DNA of 64,000 bases. Origin: CAWBRT01 sp963791145. GTDB taxonomy: Bacteria > Acidobacteriota > Terriglobia > Terriglobales > Acidobacteriaceae. Both the position numbers and the translations under genes were made by a program. The notes below the pieces were generated by a model, which made no database searches, was not told the DNA's origin, and saw only the letters and a program-made list of their open reading frames with translations. Where the stretch lies: contig CAWBRT010000017.1 in assembly GCA_963791145.1 (NCBI GenBank), positions 186,001 to 250,000 on the forward strand, in the 5' to 3' direction. Shown here piece by piece: positions 26,159 through 36,522 of the stretch (position 1 is its first letter; each line of letters starts with the position of its first letter).

Positions 26159-26759
26159 GCAGTCATTCTAAAATGCCGGCTCTTGTCTAATTCCAACTCT
26201 CAGGGCAATGCTCTTGGCGTTGCACGCTTGGCAAGCACCACATCATCCGGCCCGTGTCCAGAGTTCTGCTTCTCAGAGCAGGTGTAACTGGCGTGGAAAT
26301 CAGCTTCTCAACAGCTACGGACGTGCAATTCCCGACTTGGTCGAAACTGTTGAGAAGGCCTGTTTACGCCGATTATCCAAGCTCGTGGCAAAGGTAACGT
26401 TCGTAATTTGCAGGTGCCACGCAACTTGGGTAACCTGTGCACCAAGAATTTGCCCGGGCACGAATTGTTAATCTCAAGAAAAGAGAGGAATTAGCCTTCA
26501 ATACCGAGGGAGGGGGCATCGCCGGTGGAAGGGCCAGCCGGGTGTTTCACTTCTGCCCTCCGGCGGCTGATTCTTGTCCTCACCCATAATTCAAATGCCC
26601 ACACTCACGGAAACGGAACAGAGCCGCAAGCATGTCGCCGCTAATTGCCATTCCGCTGAGCGTCTTTCGCTGATATGGCCGACCCGGCGTAACCAAGTAA
26701 TCTCTTGACAATTTCGTCTTTTCTTCGCCAAAGTGAGAGAAGCGGAGGAGGTCGAAGCT
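26159..26759. other. intergenic region upstream of lexA
   Basis: 601 bp between the divergent LOG and lexA genes. Open frames here have no recognisable family. A TTGACA box lies at 26705-26710 about 50 bp before the lexA start; no convincing -10 or SOS box was seen. Confidence 0.4.
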
Positions 26760-27377
26760 ATGGCTCTGACCCGGCGGCAGCGGCAGGTATATGACTTCAT
26801 CGCCCAGTTCGTGGCGCGGAACGGGTATTCTCCCTCGTTCGAGGAGATCGGCGAAGCTCTCGGGCTGAGTTCGCTGGCCACGGTTCACAAGCACATCACC
26901 AACCTGGAGCAGAAAGGCATCCTGAAACGCGCCTACAACCGCAGCCGCTCCATCGACCTGCTGCCGCTGAAATCGCGGATGCGGGCATCCCTGGCAGCCT
27001 CGGCCATGGAGCTGCCGCTGGTGGGCCGCATCGCCGCGGGCAAGCCGGTCGAGCAACTGGAGAATCCAGCCACCCTCTCGCTGGCTGACTTTACCCGCTC
27101 GAAAGACGTTTTCGTCTTGCAGGTCACGGGCGACTCCATGCAGGACGAGCACATCGTCGACGGCGACTACGTGCTGGTGGAAAAGGCTCCCACGGCGCGC
27201 GACGGCGAAATCGTGGTGGCCCTGTTGGAAGGCTCCGAGACCACCTTGAAGCGCATCTACCGCGAGGGTGAACGGGTGCGACTGCAACCCTCGAACGCCG
27301 CGATGAAACCCATTCTGGTTCCCGCCGCCCGGGTTCAGGTTCAGGGGCGGGTGATCGGGGTGCTAAGAAAGTATTGA
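26760..27377 (+). CDS. lexA: LexA repressor
   Basis: 205 aa from ATG 26760, behind GGAGGAGG; an earlier in-frame ATG at 26733 lacks a RBS. The N-terminal winged helix (LTRRQRQVYDFIAQF, SPSFEEIGEALGLSS) binds SOS boxes. The C-terminal S24 peptidase domain has the self-cleavage Ala-Gly at 93-94 (IAAGKP), Ser126 in GDSMQDEHIVDGD and Lys164 in TLKRI. All residues for RecA-stimulated cleavage are present. Confidence 0.96.
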   Translation: MALTRRQRQVYDFIAQFVARNGYSPSFEEIGEALGLSSLATVHKHITNLEQKGILKRAYNRSRSIDLLPLKSRMRASLAASAMELPLVGRIAAGKPVEQLENPATLSLADFTRSKDVFVLQVTGDSMQDEHIVDGDYVLVEKAPTARDGEIVVALLEGSETTLKRIYREGERVRLQPSNAAMKPILVPAARVQVQGRVIGVLRKY

Positions 27378-27406
27378 TTCTTGCTTGCGCAGCCTTCTGA
27401 AAGGCC

Positions 27407-27664
27407 ATGCAACATTTCTTTTATTTCCCAAGGGAAACCGATGCCCAGAAGCTGGGAGAACGCCTCGGCAATGACGGGTTTTCAGTCGAAATCCAGACAG
27501 GACCGGATGGCAACTGGCTTCTGCTGGCGACGACTCTTTCACGGGATCAGGAGCAGACAGAAGACGACTTTGACCGGATGGAAGAGCTGGCGGTTGAGTT
27601 CGGAGGCGAGTATGACGGGTTCGAAGAAGTTCTCGACTTATTCGATCCTGGGATAATCAATTAA
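27407..27664 (+). CDS. RraB-like regulator of ribonuclease E
   Basis: 85 aa. FYFPRETDAQKLGERLGNDGF, WLLLATT and the acidic end EFGGEYDGFEEVLD match the RraB/DUF695-type fold (ribonuclease E inhibitor family). It lies 29 bp after lexA on the same strand and may share its transcript. Assignment is by pattern and size only. Confidence 0.7.
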   Translation: MQHFFYFPRETDAQKLGERLGNDGFSVEIQTGPDGNWLLLATTLSRDQEQTEDDFDRMEELAVEFGGEYDGFEEVLDLFDPGIIN

Positions 27665-27685
27665 CCGTGCGAGTCAGAAAACGAA

Positions 27686-27705
27686 AGCCCGGCAGCAGCC
27701 GGGCT
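27686..27705 (-). terminator. terminator between rraB-like gene and trxA
   Basis: AGCCCGGC-(4 nt)-GCCGGGCT stem. On the minus strand it is followed by TTCGTTTTC, serving trxA; on the plus strand by a weaker CGACTTTCTC, so it may act in both directions. Confidence 0.6.
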
Positions 27706-27735
27706 CGACTTTCTCAAAAAAAGATAACCGACTTC

Positions 27736-28068
27736 TCAGACCAGGTTCTTGTCAAGCGCCTTGGTGATCGTCTCCTTGGGGACGTAGCCGACGATCTGCT
27801 CGCGGACCTGACCGCCCTTAAAGATCAGCAACGTAGGAATGCCGCGCACCCCGTATCGCTGCGGGGTAGCCATGTTCTTGTCGACGTCCATCTTGCCTAT
27901 CCTGACCTTGCCGTTGTAGGACTTGGCGATCTCGTCCACGATGGGCGCCAGGGCGCGACAGGGGCCGCACCAGGCAGCCCAGAAATCCACCATCACCGGC
28001 TGGTCGGACCGGAGCACCTCCTGGTCAAAGTTGGTATCGGTTACCTCAAAAATTGCTTCACTCGCCAT
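27736..28068 (-). CDS. trxA: thioredoxin
   Basis: 110 aa with the active site WCGPC in DFWAAWCGPCRALAPI and the cis-proline region GIPTLLIFKGG. Start ATG 28068 behind TGGAGGCAGA; an upstream ATG (28086) gives a short extension. General cytosolic disulfide reductase; it could also reduce disulfides of the Dsr system, but nothing in the sequence ties it to that. Confidence 0.96.
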   Translation of the reverse strand: MASEAIFEVTDTNFDQEVLRSDQPVMVDFWAAWCGPCRALAPIVDEIAKSYNGKVRIGKMDVDKNMATPQRYGVRGIPTLLIFKGGQVREQIVGYVPKETITKALDKNLV

Positions 28069-28392
28069 TCTGCCTCCAAGCTGCACCCGGTGGTAGCCCT
28101 GCCGGATTAACCAGCAGAACTCAATAATGGTACCACTTCATTCGATGCCCGCGACCAAAGAAGGACGCAGGGCCAACCGGGCGGGCGCGGCTCCATTGGA
28201 CATTCTCCTGAAGCGGCCACGGAGGCGGCGATGGCGCGTTTTGGCGCCATCTTCTTGCGCGTCGCGAAGCGAAGTCAGAAAAGATCAAATGTCCAAACTT
28301 GGCGTTCGAATGCAGCGAGGGTGGATGGGGCAACACCCCCCCATTACGCGGCCGGCGTCGTGCTCAACTGAGCCCAAGCCGCGGCGGATCTT

Positions 28393-28432
28393 CCACCCCA
28401 GCAAACGCAAATACGTTTGCTGGGGGCCCCGG
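28393..28432 (+). repeat. family 1 palindromic repeat
   Basis: CCACCCCAGCAAACG, loop, CGTTTGCTGGGGGCCCCGG; the clearest copy of the family. Intergenic. Confidence 0.8.
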
Positions 28433-28620
28433 CTCCCGACTAGTAGAAGATGGCAGCAGATTGGATTCTTCGCTCCCGGGCAGAGTCACCTCCTGGTCGA
28501 GTACTAGTAACCATCGCTAATAATTGAAATCTCGCGCAAAGTAACCAGGTAACCAAAGAGGTCTGCAGGCCTCAGCAGTGGCGTGTAAGAGCGGTGTGGT
28601 GTTTTAAGAGCAAAGAAAAA

Positions 28621-28648
28621 GCGCCTGAGACCTGAGTCTCAAGGCGCC
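28621..28648 (-). terminator. Rho-independent terminator
   Basis: GCGCCTGAGAC pairs with GTCTCAAGGCGC around CTGA. On the minus strand it is followed by TTTTTCTTTG. It lies about 240 bp after the OB-fold lipoprotein gene and would end its transcript. Confidence 0.75.
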
Positions 28649-28884
28649 TTGGCAGCCCTCCCCCAGAACTGCCAACCTACTGCGATTTGTATTTTCGACG
28701 ACTAGCCCCGGCTTGTAAAGTCACCGAAGTAACCTCGAGTAATTACACAAGTAACCGTAAGAGCATCAGGGGCTTTACTTACCGGAAGAGCCGGCAGGCA
28801 TTGCGAAGAAAACCCCGCCCCGTCGCCCCCAGGCAGCGACGAGAGCGGAGCAGTCCGGGCGTGATCGTCCGTGGAACTTTTCCA

Positions 28885-29238
28885 CTAGTACTTTCGACGT
28901 TGTGTTTCCCGCATGACAGTGGCGAAGCTGCGGCCGGCGAAGGTAAGTGTGGGCGTCACCGTTCCTGCCACCCCGACCTGAGTGCCTTTGGCGGGCGTGC
29001 CATAGCGGTCGGTGTAGACCCACATCTTTCCGGTGCCGTCGTCGATCTCGAACATGCCCGTCCCCATGGCCCCGATCGACTGCACTACGGTGCCGCGCAC
29101 AATCACCTCTTTATTGTTGTAGCGCATGGGGTCTCGCTGCAGCTCGGCAATGCTCCTCTGCGGGGGGCATGCGGTCAATACCAGCATCAGGACGAACAGA
29201 GCGCCTGCCGTCCCGAGTTTCAGGAATCTGTCTTGCAT
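28885..29238 (-). CDS. OB-fold lipoprotein
   Basis: 117 aa from ATG 29238. The signal peptide LGTAGALFVLMLVLTAC ends in a lipobox (LTAC), so it should be membrane-anchored outside the cytoplasm. The mature part (VIVRGTVVQSIGAMGTGMFE, DDGTGKMWVYTD, VGVAGTVTP) has the strand pattern of an OB fold, as in periplasmic BOF/YgiW-like proteins. Function unknown. Confidence 0.75.
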   Translation of the reverse strand: MQDRFLKLGTAGALFVLMLVLTACPPQRSIAELQRDPMRYNNKEVIVRGTVVQSIGAMGTGMFEIDDGTGKMWVYTDRYGTPAKGTQVGVAGTVTPTLTFAGRSFATVMRETQRRKY

Positions 29239-29268
29239 AATCGTTCTCCGAAAAACCTGTGCGATTCG

Positions 29269-29308
29269 CCACCCCGATGCGCCAAATTCGGGATGCGCCG
29301 GGGAACCG
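29269..29308 (+). repeat. family 1 palindromic repeat (variant)
   Basis: CCACCCCGATGCGCC, loop, GGATGCGCCGGGGAACCGG; conserved outer ends with a different stem. Confidence 0.65.
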
Positions 29309-29435
29309 GGTTCCCCACGCACTATCAACCGGCAGGCCTGAAAGTGGCGTCCCGGTTGGCGGGGTGGGAACCGGAAAGCTATGATGTTGTTTTGGACACG
29401 AAACGGTGCCTGAAGTTTCGTGCGCACGACCAAAG

Positions 29436-29552
29436 AGGCTGCGGAAAAACAGATTTCGGATCGGATGGCACTACAAGATCTTGATAGCGGATCTTATAGC
29501 AACCACATCCATAGCGCCTCGCTTGTTGCTTCGGCGCGTTTTTCCGCAGCCT
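29436..29552. mobile_element. MITE-like element C
   Basis: AGGCTGCGGAAAAAC at 29436-29450 is perfectly inverted at 29538-29552 (15/15). CAAAG flanks both sides (29431-29435 and 29554-29558, one base offset on the right), like a target duplication. No coding capacity. It sits 27 bp before the kinase start and probably supplies part of its leader. Confidence 0.75.
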
Positions 29553-29578
29553 GCAAAGTCGTGCTCTGATACCGTCCG

Positions 29579-30100
29579 ATGCTGATCATTCTTTGTGGCC
29601 TGCCCGGAACCGGAAAAAGCACGCTGATCCGCGCGCTGGCGGGCAGGTCGCCGAGTGCCGTGCTCGATAAAGACGCCATCCGCGAGGCGGTCTTCGGCCC
29701 TTCGCATACCGACTACTCGCGCGAGCAAGACGATCTCTGCGGAGCGATGATGCTCTCCGCCGCCGCATATCTGCTGCGCCAAGACCCCCGATTGCGCGTC
29801 TACCTGGACGGGCGTGTCTACTCGCGCGGCTCCGAGTTGCGGGCGGCGGTCGCGCAAGCCGAGTTCGCGGCAGCTCCGTGGAGAATCCTTCATTGCGTTT
29901 GCGCGGAAGAAGAGGTACGCCGGCGCCTGGAGGAGCAGAGGGGACACCCGGCGCGCAATCGCAATTTCGACCTGTATTTGAGATTGAAGGCGAGCTTCGA
30001 GCCCATCGCCTTGGAACATCTCACCATCGACACCGGCTTACCCTTGGAAGAGTGCGCGGGAAAGGCCGCACGCTATTTGGGAATTGCGGATAGTTGTTAA
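29579..30100 (+). CDS. P-loop kinase-like ATPase (AAA_33 type)
   Basis: 173 aa. Walker A GLPGTGKST begins at residue 7, LDKDAIREAVFGP resembles the substrate-binding part of small P-loop kinases, and EEVRRRLEEQRGHP looks like the arginine-rich lid. Similar proteins include gluconate kinase, chloramphenicol phosphotransferase and many unassigned AAA_33 enzymes. Substrate unknown. Confidence 0.8.
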   Translation: MLIILCGLPGTGKSTLIRALAGRSPSAVLDKDAIREAVFGPSHTDYSREQDDLCGAMMLSAAAYLLRQDPRLRVYLDGRVYSRGSELRAAVAQAEFAAAPWRILHCVCAEEEVRRRLEEQRGHPARNRNFDLYLRLKASFEPIALEHLTIDTGLPLEECAGKAARYLGIADSC

Positions 30101-30178
30101 GTGCGGCGCTCCACTCCCGGCAAGCGCAAAGACGGCGCTCGCTGGTGGATGCCCTAGTGTTAGGCTGAGACAAAAGCG

Positions 30179-30772
30179 ATGACTGAACCCCGTCAGTTGT
30201 TTCCGATGATGCTGGACCTGGCCGGACGCCGATGCCTGGTGGTCGGCGCCGGCGAAGTCGGGGAGGGCAAGATTGGCGGCCTGCTCACCGGCGGCGCGTC
30301 CGTTGTGGTGATGGCGCCTGCCGCGACGGAGCAGGTGCTGGAATGGGCCCGCAACGGAACACTCGAGTACCGGCAGAAGGCATTCCAGCCGGATGATCTT
30401 GAGGGTGCATTCCTGGTGGTGGCCGCCACCTCCGACACTGAACTCAACCACCACATTTATGTCGAAGCGCGCCGCCGGCAAGTGCTCTGCAACGTGGTGG
30501 ACGATCCCGAACACTGCGATTTCTTTTATCCGGCGATTGTGCGGCGGGGGGCGCTGCAAATCGCCATCTCCACTTCGGGCATCAGTCCGGCGTTTGCCCG
30601 GCGTCTGCGGCAGACACTGGAAGCACAATTCGGCGAGGAGTATGCGGCCTGGCTGGAGGAAGCCTCGCGCCGCCGGCAGGAGATTCTGCGCACCGTCGCC
30701 GATCCGGCAGAGAGACGCCGGTTGCTGGAAGAGCTCGCCGCTACGAGCCCGTTGTCTCATCGGAAAGATTGA
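30179..30772 (+). CDS. precorrin-2 dehydrogenase/sirohydrochlorin ferrochelatase (Met8/CysG N-terminal type)
   Basis: 197 aa. RRCLVVGAGEVGEGKIGGLL is the NAD-binding site, followed by VVAATSD, LCNVVDDPEHCDFFYPAIV and ISTSGISPAFARRLR, all typical of CysG-N/Met8. It oxidises precorrin-2 to sirohydrochlorin with NAD and often inserts iron. Together with the CobA domain in the dsr cluster it completes siroheme synthesis. It lies 9 kb from the cluster, on the other strand. Confidence 0.92.
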   Translation: MTEPRQLFPMMLDLAGRRCLVVGAGEVGEGKIGGLLTGGASVVVMAPAATEQVLEWARNGTLEYRQKAFQPDDLEGAFLVVAATSDTELNHHIYVEARRRQVLCNVVDDPEHCDFFYPAIVRRGALQIAISTSGISPAFARRLRQTLEAQFGEEYAAWLEEASRRRQEILRTVADPAERRRLLEELAATSPLSHRKD

Positions 30773-30928
30773 ACCTGTCGGGGACGAAACGCGGCCATTG
30801 CGTTTGCGGAGACGGAAAACTATACTGCGGGCTGCGCCGGAGCAACATCCGGCACATCCCACAAGATTCAATGTCGGTTATTCGCAGCAAAACAAGGTAG
30901 GAGTTCCTGTTCCTGCCGGGGAGGCAGA

Positions 30929-32068
30929 ATGAGAGACCGTAAAGCGAAGCGGATCGGACTGGCGATTGTCGGCGCCGGCCGTGTGGGCTTGTTCCGTGGC
31001 GAAGTGGCGGCCCGCCATCCGATGGTGGACTGGATCGGCATCGCGGAAATCATTCCCGAGCGCGGCAAAATGGTGGCCCAAAAGGTCGGCGCGGATTTCG
31101 TGACGACCGACTATCGTGAACTGTTGAAGCGGCCCGAGGTGACGGCCACGATCATTTCGACCGACGAGCATCTGCACGTCGAGCCCATTCTGGCCGCCAT
31201 CGAGCAGAAGCATGCCTTGATGATCGAGAAGCCGCTGGCCACCGAGCTGGGCGATTCCGAGCGCGTGCTGAAGGCGATTCAGCAGTCCGGCGTCGACGCG
31301 GTTGTCGGCTATACGCAGCGCTTCCGTCGCAAATGGCTTTCGGGCAAGGAAAAGGTACGCACCGGCGCTTTGGGCGACGTGACCACGGTGACCTCCAGGG
31401 CCTTCATGAACCGCCTGGTGGCCATCGACAACTACAAGCGCAATCGGGTGCACCCGGAGCGGATCTCGCCCATGGTGATCTCCGGCACCCACTCCCTCGA
31501 CGTCGTCATGTGGTACATGGAAGCGAAGACGCCGGTTGAGGTCTATGCCCGCGCGGTCGACAAGGCCCTGGGACCGGAGTGGCAGGGGATCGACGCCACT
31601 GCCGCTGTCTTCACCTTCAGCGACGGCAGCATCTATTCGGCAACGATTTCCTGGGCGCTGCCGAAGATATGGCCGGGCGCGGTCTACAGCCTCGAAGTCG
31701 GGATAGTGGGCACCGAGGGGGTGCTGACCATCGACGATACGCACCGCGACATCGTGCTGGCCACGACCAACGTTCAGGCCGAGGGATATAATCCCGACAC
31801 CTCGCGCCTGGTGAACTTCCTCGGCAGCTATCCTCCGGGCGACATGGTGCTGGGCGAGCTCCGCGGCCCGATGCGCGAAGAGACCGAGCAGTGGCTGAAT
31901 CGCGTTTGCCTCGGCCTGCCAACCGTGCACGCCACCGCCGCCGACGGCCACAACCGGCTGATGCTGACCAAGGCGATGGACCTTTCGGCGCGGCTGAAAC
32001 AGCCGGTCAAGCTGCCGATCACCGCCAAGGACGATGTCTATCCGACGGTGAAGGCGGCCGGGAAATAG
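30929..32068 (+). CDS. Gfo/Idh/MocA-family oxidoreductase
   Basis: 379 aa. The N-terminal Rossmann fold has GLAIVGAGRVGLFRGE, TDEHLH and the EKPLA signature; the C-terminal domain is alpha/beta with GTHSLDVVMWYME, typical of inositol 2-dehydrogenase-like enzymes. It oxidises a sugar or cyclitol with NAD(P). It is followed by a terminator and then a zinc alcohol dehydrogenase, so the two are probably separate transcripts of related function. Confidence 0.9.
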   Translation: MRDRKAKRIGLAIVGAGRVGLFRGEVAARHPMVDWIGIAEIIPERGKMVAQKVGADFVTTDYRELLKRPEVTATIISTDEHLHVEPILAAIEQKHALMIEKPLATELGDSERVLKAIQQSGVDAVVGYTQRFRRKWLSGKEKVRTGALGDVTTVTSRAFMNRLVAIDNYKRNRVHPERISPMVISGTHSLDVVMWYMEAKTPVEVYARAVDKALGPEWQGIDATAAVFTFSDGSIYSATISWALPKIWPGAVYSLEVGIVGTEGVLTIDDTHRDIVLATTNVQAEGYNPDTSRLVNFLGSYPPGDMVLGELRGPMREETEQWLNRVCLGLPTVHATAADGHNRLMLTKAMDLSARLKQPVKLPITAKDDVYPTVKAAGK

Positions 32069-32092
32069 CGTTAGCTGGTGATCTGATTTCCA

Positions 32093-32125
32093 GGGCATGG
32101 CGAAGCAAAAGCCATGCCCTTTTTT
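32093..32125 (+). terminator. Rho-independent terminator after the Gfo/Idh gene
   Basis: GGGCATGGC and GCCATGCCC form a perfect 9-bp stem with a 9-nt loop, followed by six T residues. The next gene starts 10 bp later. Confidence 0.9.
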
Positions 32126-32135
32126 CGGAGGTCGC

Positions 32136-33278
32136 ATGAAGACCGTAGCGGAGACCGCGGCTCAGAGCGGTAGCTTGGCAGTTCCCGCAACGATGAAAGC
32201 GTGGGTGCTGGATGGACCCAACCAACTCCGTTTGACCGAAAAGCCTGTGCCCGAGCCGGGACCGGCGGAAGTTCTGGTGCGGGTGCACGCCGTGGCCTTG
32301 TGCGGCAGCGATATCGACGTCATCTCCACGGGAGCGCCGGCCATGATCGAGGGCGGCTTGCCCTTCGGCAAGAACTGGACGCCAGGCCACGAATACATGG
32401 GGACGGTCGCCAAACTCGGCCCGGGTGTGGACGAATACCGCGTCGGCGAGCGCATCGCGGTAGAGGTTCACCTGGGCTGCGGCCAGTGCGAGCGCTGCCG
32501 CATGGGCATGTACACCTCCTGCCACAACTATGGCATGAACTACGGCGAGCACAACAAGGGGCACCGCGCCAACGGCTTCACCACCGACGGCGGATTCGCC
32601 GAGTACGCGGTCAATCACGTCAACACGCTGGTGCGCGTGCCGGAGCACATGAGCGACGAAGAGGCCACCCTGATCGTAACCGGGGGAACGGCGATGTACG
32701 TCCTCGATACGCTAGGCGGGCTGGTGGCCGGCGCCTCGGTGGTCGTGATCGGGGGCGGGCCGGTGGGGCTGATGTGCATCGGCTTCGCCAAGGCGCTGGG
32801 CGCCGATCCGCTCATCCTGGTCGAGATGCAGGAATCGCGCCTGAAACTGGGACTCAGGCTGGGCGCGGACTACGCTATCAACGTCAGCCGCGAGAATGCA
32901 GTCGAGGTCGTCAAGCGCCTTACCGGGGGCAAGGGCGCGCATTACGTGATCGAGTGCTCCGGCGCCCCAGTGGCCCTGAACCAGGCGTTGGAGATGGTCA
33001 ATCGCGGTGGCAGCATCTGCATGGCCGCCTTTTCGCACCAGCCCGCCATGATGGACGCCATGAAGCTGGTGAGCAACAACATCTCCATGTTCGGCATCCG
33101 CGGCGAGGGCCGCAGCAACGTGCGCCGCGCCGCCGCCATCATGAAGCTGCGGCGATTCGAGGCCGGACTGATCCATACTCATACGTTCAAGCTGGAGGAG
33201 CTTCCGACGGCATTGAAGTACGCGCGGGAGAAGATCGAAGACGCGATCAAGGTGGTGGTAAGGGTGAGGGAAAGTTAG
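32136..33278 (+). CDS. zinc-dependent medium-chain alcohol dehydrogenase (threonine/sorbitol dehydrogenase-like)
   Basis: 380 aa from ATG 32136, RBS CGGAGGT. Catalytic zinc ligands in ALCGSD and GHEYMG; structural zinc CGQCERCRMGMYTSC; NAD-binding VVVIGGGPVGLMCIG. Family members oxidise polyols or threonine. It follows the Gfo/Idh gene but has its own terminator upstream, so it must have its own promoter within or before the hairpin. Confidence 0.92.
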   Translation: MKTVAETAAQSGSLAVPATMKAWVLDGPNQLRLTEKPVPEPGPAEVLVRVHAVALCGSDIDVISTGAPAMIEGGLPFGKNWTPGHEYMGTVAKLGPGVDEYRVGERIAVEVHLGCGQCERCRMGMYTSCHNYGMNYGEHNKGHRANGFTTDGGFAEYAVNHVNTLVRVPEHMSDEEATLIVTGGTAMYVLDTLGGLVAGASVVVIGGGPVGLMCIGFAKALGADPLILVEMQESRLKLGLRLGADYAINVSRENAVEVVKRLTGGKGAHYVIECSGAPVALNQALEMVNRGGSICMAAFSHQPAMMDAMKLVSNNISMFGIRGEGRSNVRRAAAIMKLRRFEAGLIHTHTFKLEELPTALKYAREKIEDAIKVVVRVRES

Positions 33279-33309
33279 CTTCTTATTTAGCTTCTTATGA
33301 TGTAACTAA

Positions 33310-33345
33310 CCCACATCTGCCAAAAGAGGGCAGATATGGGGCACC
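33310..33345. repeat. family 2 palindrome (CCCACATCTGCC form)
   Basis: CCCACATCTGCC, AAAAGA, GGGCAGATATGGGGCACC. Almost identical to the copy at 39695-39730. Confidence 0.8.
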
Positions 33346-33352
33346 CTGCGAA

Positions 33353-33400
33353 CCACCTACACCCAGCTCCGCTTCGCTCCGCGCAGGTGGGGCACCTGCA
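33353..33400. repeat. family 2 palindrome (AGCTCCGC form)
   Basis: CCACCTACACCCAGCTCCGC, then TTCGCTCCGCGCAGGTGGGGCACC; lies directly after the previous copy and shares its 3' end. Related to 33983-34023 and 22753-22794. Confidence 0.7.
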
Positions 33401-33429
33401 CCGGCAGGAATGCAGGATAATGGTGAACC

Positions 33430-33933
33430 ATGAAACCGCCCAGTATCTCCCTGGAGAAGATTGTCGAGCTCGCTCCGGCATGCCTCAAGATGGAGATTCC
33501 CGAGGCCTACCGCGACGTGAACGGCCACATGAACATGCGGTGGTATCTGGCGATCTTCGACGAGGCGGGAGATGCCTTGCACGAGCGAATCGGGCTGACG
33601 CGCGAATATCATCACCAGCATGGGTCGGGCACCTTTGACCTGGAGCATCACCTGAACTTCCTGCACGAGGTGAACCCGGGAGACAGTATCGCCGTGTACA
33701 TGAGGCTGGTTGCGCGCTCGGCCAAGCTGCTGCATTATCTGATGTTCATGGTCAATGAGAGCCGGGGCAAACTGGCGTCCATCTTCGAGTGCATGAATGC
33801 CTTCGCCGATCTTCGCACGCGTAAGATTGCGCCCTTCCCTCCCGAGATTACCAAATCTATCGACGCAATCATCGAGCAACAGCGAAAGCTGGATTGGCCT
33901 GCCCCCGTGAGCGGCGCCATGCGAGCAGATTGA
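33430..33933 (+). CDS. acyl-CoA thioesterase-like (hotdog, 4HBT) protein
   Basis: 167 aa. AYRDVNGHMNMRWYLAIFDEAGD has the D-x-x-G-H-x-N-N/M motif of 4-hydroxybenzoyl-CoA thioesterase-type hotdog enzymes; FDLEHHLNFLHEVNPGD completes the fold. It should hydrolyse an acyl-CoA; the substrate is unknown. Start ATG 33430. Confidence 0.85.
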   Translation: MKPPSISLEKIVELAPACLKMEIPEAYRDVNGHMNMRWYLAIFDEAGDALHERIGLTREYHHQHGSGTFDLEHHLNFLHEVNPGDSIAVYMRLVARSAKLLHYLMFMVNESRGKLASIFECMNAFADLRTRKIAPFPPEITKSIDAIIEQQRKLDWPAPVSGAMRAD

Positions 33934-33982
33934 CTGAAATCGAGCGTCGCGGGGAAGTATGTCAGGACGGAATGCGGAACTT

Positions 33983-34023
33983 CCCCACCTTAGCTCCGCT
34001 GCGCTCCGCGAAGGTGGGGCACC
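33983..34023. repeat. family 2 palindrome (AGCTCCGC form)
   Basis: CCCCACCTTAGCTCCGC ... GCGAAGGTGGGGCACC, between convergent genes. Confidence 0.75.
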
Positions 34024-34043
34024 GGCACAGATTGTGCAGGTGA

Positions 34044-34265
34044 TCAGCTATCTTTGCGATAAAGCAGATTGCGCATTGCTTCCCGGCGAGCCTCGTTCAT
34101 CTCGCTCTGCCCGCTGCGGTCATCGGCGCTCACGCGATGTTTGGTGGCGGAATTGAGCTCATCGGAGGAGCTGCATTCCGGGCAGCGGTTGGCGAATCCG
34201 GGCTTGTCGGGCTTCAACTCGAACTCCTCACCGCAGACGACACAGACTTTGATGGGGTAAGCCAT
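34044..34265 (-). CDS. small zinc-ribbon protein
   Basis: 73 aa. Two CxxC pairs (VCVVCGEEF and NRCPECSS) separated by about 17 residues form a zinc ribbon; the C-terminal half is charged and helical (EMNEARREAMRNLLY). Function unknown; it lies downstream of rpoD on the same strand. Confidence 0.75.
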   Translation of the reverse strand: MAYPIKVCVVCGEEFELKPDKPGFANRCPECSSSDELNSATKHRVSADDRSGQSEMNEARREAMRNLLYRKDS

Positions 34266-34299
34266 GATCGTATCCTAACCACCAAGCAATAACGCAGAG

Positions 34300-34327
34300 A
34301 ACCCGCCGTTGCAGGCGGGTTCTGTTT
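34300..34327 (+). terminator. hairpin between rpoD and the zinc-ribbon gene
   Basis: GAACCCGCC and GGCGGGTTC around GTTGCA, followed on the plus strand by TGTTTTTG. Both neighbours are on the minus strand, where the T run is weak (TCTGCGTTATT), so it may only partly end rpoD transcripts. Confidence 0.5.
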
Positions 34328-34431
34328 TTGATTTCCGTCCAGCCGGGGCGGCTGGGCCTACGTTGAGCCGATTTGCGGGCGGCCGAGCCCGCGGGCGAAA
34401 TCCTGATCCCGCAGAGCGGGAGAAGGATCTC

Positions 34432-36139
<1,708 letters not shown>

Positions 36140-36522
36140 AGCGAGATACCCTTCGAGGCAGCCAAAATTGGCCGCCAGTTTTTATCGCACACTACGGGGA
36201 GTCGATAGTTGTTATCGAAAACGGGCGGAAACTTTCGTATTTTATCACGAGAAGCTCGCTTCTCGCCCACCTTAATTGTTAGATGCCCTGCCCTGCCATT
36301 AGTTTCGGGTTCCCCCTCTCTTTTGTACCACGGCAGGAGATCGTAACCTTTTGAAGAAACGGGAGATGGGTGCCACAGGGAGCGGGCCGGCATCTCTGCC
36401 GCGCCAGGCGACCGCGAGCTAAGGTTTCGACGCAAGCAACGGGCATTTGGTAACCTAAGCCTCCGACAAGCCGAATGGGCGGCTTTGCTGCCCCGCTTCG
36501 TCCGGCAAGTCGAGGGGAAGAG
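36140..36522. promoter_or_regulatory. upstream region of rpoD
   Basis: 383 bp between dnaG and rpoD, both on the minus strand. AT-rich near 36170-36300, likely holding the rpoD promoter; no certain -35/-10 pair identified and no gene seen. Confidence 0.4.

Larger units (their letters stand above)
28069..28884. other. 816-bp intergenic region with repeats and a minus-strand terminator
   Basis: No supported gene. It contains a family 1 palindrome (28393-28432), five scattered (A/G)GTAACC words (about 28507-28758), and a strong hairpin with T run (minus strand, 28621-28648). A short untranslated RNA between 28.65 and 28.88 kb ending in this terminator is possible. Confidence 0.4.
29239..29578. 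other. intergenic region with a family 1 repeat and a MITE-like element
   Basis: 340 bp between divergent genes, almost filled by the repeat at 29269-29308 and the element at 29436-29552. No gene seen. Confidence 0.5.
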
